From assembly GCA_024409025.1 (NCBI GenBank), contig JAKSUM010000013.1:1-11488 (forward strand): DNA of 11,488 nt, written 5' to 3'. Source of the stretch: a bacterium. GTDB lineage: Bacteria > Vulcanimicrobiota > CADAWZ01. This document shows positions 6,400 to 11,488 of the stretch, piece after piece (position 1 is the stretch's first letter; each line of letters starts with the position of its first letter). The notes below the pieces were generated by a model. It made no database searches and was not told where the DNA came from. It saw only the letters and a list, made by a program, of their open reading frames with translations. Position numbers and translations under genes: made by a program.

Positions 6400-8080
6400 T
6401 GTCTTTGCTTTCATTCTGCCTGATGAATCTGTCAACGGAATCGGCGCAGTCCTTCATAATGCCTGATCTGAATTTGGCATTTTTTAGCAGTTCGGCTTCT
6501 TTGTCATTGCTTATAAAAAGAGTTTCAATTATGACAGAAGGCATATTTGCATGCCTGAGTACATAATATCCTCCGTATATTGCCCCTTTGTCTTTGATTT
6601 CTCTTCCTGGAGACAGCTTGAATGCCTCTGCAAGCCTTCTGTCCTTTTCCTTTGTCCAATAAACGGCAAATCCGTTTGCGTTTTTATTTACGGAGGCATT
6701 GCAGTGCACGCTTAAGAATACTGTTGCGGAGTTTGCGTTTCCGATATCTGCTCTTGCCTGAAGCTCTACTGCGTCAGGCGAATTAGGCCATGTCACGTCT
6801 CTGTCGGAGGTTCTTGTGAAAACAGTCTTATATCCGTATTCATTAAGGATCCTTCCTAATTCCAGCGCAAGCTCAAGATTTGATTTCTTTTCAGATACGC
6901 CTATTCTTTTATTTACGGCTCCTGCATCTCCGCCGCCATGTCCCGGATCTATGACGATTGTTATCGAATGCTCGGGAAGTCCCGTTATTCCGAATCCCTT
7001 ATTATGCTTTACAGAATCCTCTTTTTCTCCAAATTTTATTACAAGTGTTTTTTTGTCCGGATTTTCAAATGAGAATTTTGAGTCTGCCATGACTGAGATT
7101 CCGAGAATTCCGTAGCTTGAATTAAAGAAGTATGATGATATTCTGTTTTTTAGGCTTTCAGGAACTGATATGTCTGCAGTCTGTGACAGCATTGGTATTT
7201 CAGCTGTCATCCGCCCTGTTTCTTTGTCCGAGTGCCAGAAGTATCTGAAAGGTCCGGATGCTTTTACTGTTATTGAGCTTTCATCAAAAGATATGCTTTC
7301 CAGCCTTTCAGACGCATATCCGCCCGAAAGATTGAAGGATGGCAGGAATTCTATTGATGCTTTTTCCGAGCAGGCTTTTGTTATTGTAAATCCTTTTCTG
7401 TTTTCCGGAAATGGTGTTTTTATTGATATTCCGTTTTCTTTCTGCTTTATTTCGGCCTTGAGGGATTTTAGGGCTATTGATGCATTTTTTGCTAATTTTG
7501 CATCACTGAAGAAAAGCCCTATCGATGAGTCGGATTCCTCTTCCTGAGATATTTCGCATAAAATTGAAAGGCTTATGGCCATCCTGTATGATGATTCAGA
7601 GCTTATCTCTTCAATTTTTGTTATTGTGGGGGCAAGCTCTATCTCAAAACCGTTTTCTGTTTTTTCAAGCCTTTTTATATTTATATTGGCTTTTTGAGCC
7701 AGCTTCCTCAGGGGAATCATTATTACGCCGTCTTCGTCTTTTATAAAGCACCCATCTCCTTGGGCGTCTTGAAGGGAGTCCTCTTCCGCGGAAAAATATG
7801 CGTCTCCGCCCGGAGCTGTTACTCCGAGCGTTTTTCCGCTTGATGAGAGTGATGAGAGTATTTTAAGATCCTTGAAGATTTCGGAATCAGCCCTTATAAA
7901 TATTTCAGGTTCCTTGCCATATTCTTTTGACAGGCATGGAATTCCCCATGATCTCCCTGCCGCATTGATGGAAGCATGCGAATGAAAGGCTTTGTTATTT
8001 TCTGATGCCATGCATTGGCCGATTACGGACATAAACATAACAAAGGAAATTATTATTGCGGATGTTTTCTTTTTAATCAT
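6377..8080 (-). CDS. Exported N-acetylmuramoyl-L-alanine amidase (Amidase_3)
   Basis: This zinc amidase cleaves the MurNAc-L-Ala bond of peptidoglycan outside the cytoplasmic membrane. Of 567 residues, 1-25 form a signal peptide (KKK, hydrophobic core, possible cut after CMA). Residues ~85-150 resemble a copper-amine-oxidase-N/AMIN-like wall-targeting domain (GVIMIPLRKLAQKANINI near 118-135). Residues ~155-360 are beta-rich and only loosely AMIN-like. The C-terminal Amidase_3 domain (372-553) shows the zinc ligands H381 (DPGHGG), E397 (SEKKSNLEL) and H459 (SVHCNA), and catalytic E519 (IIETLF). Its ATG overlaps the EIIC stop (ATGA), and no ribosome binding site is visible in the A-rich stretch upstream, so it probably depends on translational coupling. 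Cell separation or wall turnover is the usual role. The middle region is poorly conserved and could hold species-specific targeting. Confidence 0.92.
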   Translation of the reverse strand: MIKKKTSAIIISFVMFMSVIGQCMASENNKAFHSHASINAAGRSWGIPCLSKEYGKEPEIFIRADSEIFKDLKILSSLSSSGKTLGVTAPGGDAYFSAEEDSLQDAQGDGCFIKDEDGVIMIPLRKLAQKANINIKRLEKTENGFEIELAPTITKIEEISSESSYRMAISLSILCEISQEEESDSSIGLFFSDAKLAKNASIALKSLKAEIKQKENGISIKTPFPENRKGFTITKACSEKASIEFLPSFNLSGGYASERLESISFDESSITVKASGPFRYFWHSDKETGRMTAEIPMLSQTADISVPESLKNRISSYFFNSSYGILGISVMADSKFSFENPDKKTLVIKFGEKEDSVKHNKGFGITGLPEHSITIVIDPGHGGGDAGAVNKRIGVSEKKSNLELALELGRILNEYGYKTVFTRTSDRDVTWPNSPDAVELQARADIGNANSATVFLSVHCNASVNKNANGFAVYWTKEKDRRLAEAFKLSPGREIKDKGAIYGGYYVLRHANMPSVIIETLFISNDKEAELLKNAKFRSGIMKDCADSVDRFIRQNESKDIDIIKNK

Positions 8081-9546
8081 TTTTTATTTTTGTTTTCTTT
8101 GTTCTTTTTTGCTCGTTTGGATTGCTTTGGAATTTCGCTTTTATCGCTGTTTATTGCCGCTGCGCTTGCATCGTTGCTGTTTTTTTCTGCTTTGTCCTCT
8201 GGAGAACATTTAGGGCTCTCTTCCGGTTTTGCAAGACCTTCGTCAGATTTTTCCAGCTTTCTTTCATATGACTTTAGGAAGGGAAGCCATATAAGGGAAC
8301 TGATTGTCATGTTTACACCTAAAAGGATTAGGGCTCTAAGGTCCTGACAGCATAACGGAGCGCCGAAGAATGCCGGCAGAACCCAAGGGACTTCAATAAA
8401 AGGCCTTGTTACGAGATTCATGCTGCATGCGAAATATGCTGTAAGACCGCAGCATACCGGAGCGAGAATAAACGGTATTAGAAATATGGGATTTGCGACT
8501 ACAGGCAATCCGAAGAGCAGAGGTTCGTTTATATTGAATAACGATGGCACAAGAGCCATTCTGCCTATTTTTTTCATATGTCCGTTTTTAAAGAATAGCA
8601 GCATAAAGGGCACTGCGAGAGTGGCTCCCTGTCCTCCTGCCCATACGAACCACTGATGAAAGGGATACGCTGTTATTGCCGGAAGGATTGTTCCCGGCGA
8701 TGAAGCATGGACTTCAGTGTTAAGCAGAAGAAATTTCTGCCAAAGCGCGAAGAAAACGCCGTTTATGACGGATATTCCATGGAGACCTGCAAATCCGAAC
8801 ATATGCATGAATACATTAACACAGGCAACGCATATTGCCGTATCTCCCAATTTTTCTAAAGGCTGCATAAGTCCGATAAGGGAAGCGTATATGTCTATGT
8901 TAAATATATATGTGATTGCCCAGACAAGCGTTATTGAGCATAATACAGGAAGAAAGCTTGCAAAAGCTTCGGCAACTGCCGGAGGAATTGATGGTGATGA
9001 TTCTTCTGATTTTTTATCTGCAAATATTTTTTTCCAAGCATTGGCTGCCACTCTTGATATTTCTACAGTCAGAAGTCCTGAAAGTATAGCCAGAAACAGT
9101 CCGTCTCCGCCAAGAGGCCTTAGAGGCATTACCCACTCTGGATTTCCTCCTGATGAAATCACGGCTTTTACGGGTTTCATTGTAAGAAGAAAGGCTGCAA
9201 CTGCTCCCATTGATTGTGGCAGTACGGGCATTGAATAGCTTTTGGCAAGGGATGCCGCAATGGAAAACGCCACAAATAGGGAAAGTATTCCCATTGTGAA
9301 TCTGAATGGGATAAGCAGATTCTGCCAGTTTGCCGAATACCACTCTCCAAATGGTGATGAGGCTATATACGGAAGATACTTGGATATGACTTCCTGTTGA
9401 GAGCCTAAGAGAAGAAATGTGCTTCCTGCAAGTATTATTGGCATTGATGCCAGCATTCCGTCCCTTAATGCGACAAGATGTCTTTGGGAGGCGAGCGCGG
9501 ACATTAACGACATGAAATTTTCTTTTGCTTTTGCAAATTTGTTCAT
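8077..9546 (-). CDS. PTS sugar permease, EIIC component (cellobiose/chitobiose type)
   Basis: This membrane permease belongs to the lactose/cellobiose/diacetylchitobiose EIIC family, which moves a sugar while EIIB phosphorylates it. It opens MNKFAKAKENFMSLMSALASQRHLVALRDGM.., typical of the family, then has about ten hydrophobic segments to residue ~425. The signature FNINEPLLFGLPVVANP lies at 337-353. H256 (GLHG) and E341 (NEP) line up with the substrate-binding His and Glu of B. cereus ChbC. Start: ATG at 9546 has AAGGA nine bases upstream; an in-frame TTG at 9633 lacks any such site. The last ~60 of 489 residues are an unusual Lys/Glu/Ser-rich hydrophilic tail ending KENKNKK, absent from usual relatives. 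No EIIA or EIIB gene adjoins, so partners must be encoded elsewhere. The sugar is uncertain. It is coupled to the downstream amidase. Confidence 0.9.
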   Translation of the reverse strand: MNKFAKAKENFMSLMSALASQRHLVALRDGMLASMPIILAGSTFLLLGSQQEVISKYLPYIASSPFGEWYSANWQNLLIPFRFTMGILSLFVAFSIAASLAKSYSMPVLPQSMGAVAAFLLTMKPVKAVISSGGNPEWVMPLRPLGGDGLFLAILSGLLTVEISRVAANAWKKIFADKKSEESSPSIPPAVAEAFASFLPVLCSITLVWAITYIFNIDIYASLIGLMQPLEKLGDTAICVACVNVFMHMFGFAGLHGISVINGVFFALWQKFLLLNTEVHASSPGTILPAITAYPFHQWFVWAGGQGATLAVPFMLLFFKNGHMKKIGRMALVPSLFNINEPLLFGLPVVANPIFLIPFILAPVCCGLTAYFACSMNLVTRPFIEVPWVLPAFFGAPLCCQDLRALILLGVNMTISSLIWLPFLKSYERKLEKSDEGLAKPEESPKCSPEDKAEKNSNDASAAAINSDKSEIPKQSKRAKKNKENKNKK

Positions 9547-9623
9547 GGATGTTTTTCCTTGGTGTTTCTTTGGGTTAATTAGATTATTGCATTCTTTTTT
9601 CAAATCCTTTTTTGTTTGAAAAT

Positions 9624-9640
9624 CGCTTTCCAAAAAAGCG
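9624..9640. promoter_or_regulatory. Inverted repeat over the -35 of the divergent gene
   Basis: CGCTTT (9624-9629) and AAAGCG (9635-9640) form a perfect 6-bp inverted repeat around five bases. It overlaps the -35 of the plus-strand promoter and lies in the leader of the EIIC gene. It could be an operator acting on both genes or an RNA hairpin in the EIIC leader. No regulator is identified. Confidence 0.3.
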
Positions 9641-9655
9641 GAAATTTAGTATAAT
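9627..9655 (+). promoter_or_regulatory. Promoter of the repeat-bearing membrane protein gene
   Basis: TTTCCA (9627-9632; 4 of 6 to TTGACA) is followed after 17 bases by a perfect TATAAT (9650-9655). Transcription would start near 9662, leaving a leader of about 64 bases before the ATG at 9726. Confidence 0.58.
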
Positions 9656-9675
9656 AGTAGAAATTGTAATATAAA
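9648..9675 (-). promoter_or_regulatory. Candidate promoter of the EIIC-amidase unit
   Basis: On the minus strand, TTTATA (9675-9670; 4 of 6) precedes TATACT (9653-9648; 5 of 6) by 16 bases. Its -10 overlaps the -10 of the plus-strand promoter (9650-9655) on the opposite strand, so the two divergent genes would compete for polymerase. The match is moderate and the assignment is tentative. Confidence 0.35.
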
Positions 9676-9725
9676 GAAGATTATTTCTTCAAATAAAATA
9701 TTTGGAAGATAGCCGGATTTGTTTT

Positions 9726-11488
9726 ATGGAATTCAAGTATTCTGATGATGTTATAAAAAAAGAGATGTGGACCGGCGGCTTTATATGTGCCGTGTCCATG
9801 CTGTTGCTTTTGATTTTTGTTTGCGCTAATTTTCATTGGGGCGTTTTTCAAAAAGCCACATCTCTTGTAGCTATACGACATAGCGGGACAATACAGTTTT
9901 TCTGGTTTGCCATTATAGCAGTCGGGTTGCTTGTTTTTTGGGGAGGCCCCCTGCTTGCTGCGGCAATAAACAGAAAAACGCTGCGTTACGCTGTAAGCTC
10001 GTCAGGAATAACCGTTATTAACATATATGATGCAAGGGCCGTCATAAGATGGCGTGATATAATAAAAATTACTGAGACTCTTCAGAGTGTTGTTATAACC
10101 TCTGAAACGAATAAGATTATTATTTATAAAGATATGAACATGTTCGAAAAATTTTATTCTTTTGTCCTTTCGCATGTGCCTAAAAAAGCATCAAAGGACA
10201 TAAAGAATTCTGAGGCTGTGGAACCATCTGCTTCTGAAAGAAAGAATGAGACAAAGAAAGAGCTTAAGAAAGATACAAGGGCTCTTCTGTCTAAAATTCT
10301 TGAAAATGATGCAAAGAAGGCCGGACAGAAAATGGGAGGAGATGTTGTTCAGGAACAGCCTGTTGCTGATTTGCTGAAGCAGGCAAAGCCTGCAGTGTCT
10401 TCTGTTGCCGATTCTTCGGATAAAGCGTCGAAGTCTGCAGATTCTTCTACCGGCAAGAGCTCTAAAAAGCCTGAAAAAACCTCCAAGGGTGAGAAGAAGG
10501 GCAAGCTTCTTGATGCATTTCTCAACGGTTCTGCCGATGAAGAAGGCACAAAGCTTTCAAAATCGACTATGGTCATGTCAAAGTCAGCTTTTAAAGAGCT
10601 GACTAAAAGAGCTGCTAAAAGAAGCCGCAAGCCTGTTAATACGGATGAATCCGCTGTTTCTTCCGATAGCGCCGATTCTTCTACGGAAGAGCAGCCGAAG
10701 CCTGTAATAAAACCGTCAGGCAGGCTGCGTTCAAGGGTGGATACATCCACTTTGTCTTTAAAGGATAAGTCTTCCATATTGTTAAGCGCTATTGGTGGTG
10801 ATGAGGAAGAGAAGAAGGCCGAGCAGGAAAGTCAGGTAAAATTCAGCCTTGAGACTCTGCAGGCTTCTGATGTTAAAGCTGTATCAGACAGCCAAAAGGA
10901 AGATTCCTCTAAAGAAGATGAAGCATCAAAGGAGCGCAAGAAAGAGCAGAAGAAAAAGCTTATTTCTGATTTTCTTACCCAGTCAAGCGAAGATAATAAT
11001 GAATCGGCTATTGCTGTTGCCATGGGCAAGACTGAAGCTCTTGCTGCCAGAAGGGCGGAAGCGGAGAAAGCTCTTGCTGCTGCAAAAAAGAAAGCTGAAG
11101 ATGCTAAAAAAGCCCTTGAGGAGATGAAGAAAAAAGTAGCTGCTGCCAGCTCTTCGTCTGATAAAAAAGAATCTTCTTCTCCGTTTGCCTCAGAGAGCTC
11201 ATCTGCGTTCGTCAGTCCGTCAGAGGATGCTCCTTCTCCGTTTGCCTCAGAGAGCTCATCTGCGTTCGTCAGTCCGTCAGAGGATGTTCCTTCTCCGTTT
11301 GCCTCAGAGAGCTCATCTTCGTTCGTCAGTCCGTCAGAGGATGTTCCTTCTCCGTTTGCCTCAGAGAGCTCATCTTCGTTCGTCAGTCCGTCAGAGGATG
11401 TTCCTTCTCCGTTTGCCTCAGAGAGCTCATCTTCGTTCGTCAGTCCGTCAGAGGATGTTCCTTCTCCGTTTGCCTCAGAGAGCTCATC
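9726..11488 (+). CDS. Membrane-anchored protein with PH-like domain and long repetitive tail; 3' end missing
   Basis: An uninterrupted frame starts at ATG 9726 and runs off the right edge: 587 codons so far, with no stop. I do not recognise the whole protein. Residues 1-18 are polar and 19-39 a membrane helix; a short loop follows, then a second helix at 58-81 ended by NRKTLR. Residues 83-152 form a beta-rich segment ending in a helix (YAVSSSGITVIN.., RWRDIIKIT.., FYSFVLSHVP) that resembles bacterial PH domains of the YcxB/YdbT kind; this is tentative. Residues 153-432 are charged, Lys/Glu/Ser/Ala-rich and probably disordered. Residues 433-474 (GKTEALAARRAEAEKAL..) look like a coiled coil. 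From 485 a 19-residue Ser-rich unit repeats. The positive-inside rule puts the PH-like domain and tail in the cytoplasm. The ribosome site is weak (GGAAG, 17 bases upstream). It is divergent from the EIIC gene. Confidence 0.85.
   Translation, partial: MEFKYSDDVIKKEMWTGGFICAVSMLLLLIFVCANFHWGVFQKATSLVAIRHSGTIQFFWFAIIAVGLLVFWGGPLLAAAINRKTLRYAVSSSGITVINIYDARAVIRWRDIIKITETLQSVVITSETNKIIIYKDMNMFEKFYSFVLSHVPKKASKDIKNSEAVEPSASERKNETKKELKKDTRALLSKILENDAKKAGQKMGGDVVQEQPVADLLKQAKPAVSSVADSSDKASKSADSSTGKSSKKPEKTSKGEKKGKLLDAFLNGSADEEGTKLSKSTMVMSKSAFKELTKRAAKRSRKPVNTDESAVSSDSADSSTEEQPKPVIKPSGRLRSRVDTSTLSLKDKSSILLSAIGGDEEEKKAEQESQVKFSLETLQASDVKAVSDSQKEDSSKEDEASKERKKEQKKKLISDFLTQSSEDNNESAIAVAMGKTEALAARRAEAEKALAAAKKKAEDAKKALEEMKKKVAAASSSSDKKESSSPFASESSSAFVSPSEDAPSPFASESSSAFVSPSEDVPSPFASESSSSFVSPSEDVPSPFASESSSSFVSPSEDVPSPFASESSSSFVSPSEDVPSPFASESS
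11178..11488 (+). repeat. 57-bp in-frame tandem repeat array (5 full copies plus a partial)
   Basis: Units begin at 11178, 11235, 11292, 11349, 11406 and 11463; the last is cut after 26 bases. Each encodes SPFASESSSSFVSPSEDVP or a one- or two-residue variant. Units 3 to 5 are identical at DNA level. Units 1 and 2 have gcg (Ala) instead of tcg (Ser) at codon 10, and unit 1 also has gct (Ala) instead of gtt (Val) at codon 18. The spacing is exactly 57 throughout, so the frame is kept. No spacers occur between units, and the array continues past the window. Confidence 0.98.

Noticed and set aside
9547..9633. TTG start adding 29 residues to the EIIC permease
   Set aside because: No ribosome binding site precedes the TTG, the extra residues are Lys/Asn-rich and unlike the family, and the TTG overlaps the plus-strand promoter. 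ATG at 9546 has AAGGA at good spacing and begins like other EIICs.
10349..10777. Minus-strand open frame of 142 codons inside the repeat-protein gene
   Set aside because: It is antisense to the much longer plus-strand frame that has a promoter and domain structure. It arises because a Ser/Lys-rich coding strand gives few stops in reverse, and it has no ribosome site or recognisable domain.
11178..11488. CRISPR or satellite-type array
   Set aside because: Units are directly contiguous without spacers, keep the reading frame exactly (57 = 3 x 19) and lie within an open frame, so they are protein-coding repeats.

Overview
The window looks like chromosomal DNA from a strict or microaerophobic anaerobe that ferments amino acids. 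The basis is a lysine 2,3-aminomutase / 3,5-diaminohexanoate dehydrogenase pair, a PerR-rubrerythrin peroxide-defence operon and an SsnA-type aminohydrolase. Base composition is moderate, with much ATA, AGA and AGG codon use. The amidase carries a signal peptide and a long beta-rich N-terminal region before its catalytic domain, which hints at a diderm envelope. A member of Synergistota, or a relative of amino-acid-fermenting Firmicutes, would fit, but the phylum cannot be fixed from this sequence alone.

Layout. Everything from the left edge to about 9.55 kb is transcribed on the minus strand. Read in that direction the order is: PTS EIIC permease -> N-acetylmuramoyl-L-alanine amidase (4-bp ATGA overlap); then, from its own strong promoter, perR -> rubrerythrin (again an ATGA overlap), closed by a clear intrinsic terminator; ssnA, closed by a second clear terminator; kdd -> kamA, followed by a perfect 17-bp hairpin; two tandem TerD-family genes; and the first seven codons of a further gene cut by the left edge. 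On the plus strand, a large open frame starts at 9726, divergent from the EIIC gene, and runs off the right end. It encodes two membrane segments, a small PH-like beta domain, a long charged low-complexity region, a coiled coil, and then a near-perfect 57-bp (19-residue) tandem repeat array that is still going at the window edge.

How the genes work together. kamA and kdd give two chemically linked steps of lysine fermentation (lysine to beta-lysine, and 3,5-diaminohexanoate oxidation), without the 5,6-aminomutase or the later genes in view. PerR and rubrerythrin form a self-contained peroxide sensor/effector unit. The EIIC-amidase pair couples sugar (probably beta-diglucoside or amino-sugar disaccharide) uptake with peptidoglycan cleavage. 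The TerD pair is a calcium-binding stress module.

No gene-free stretch exceeds 300 bases. The larger gaps (1312-1519, 5249-5416 and 9547-9725) hold terminators and promoters. No tRNA, rRNA, CRISPR or insertion sequence was seen. The most unusual item is the repeat-bearing membrane protein at the right end.
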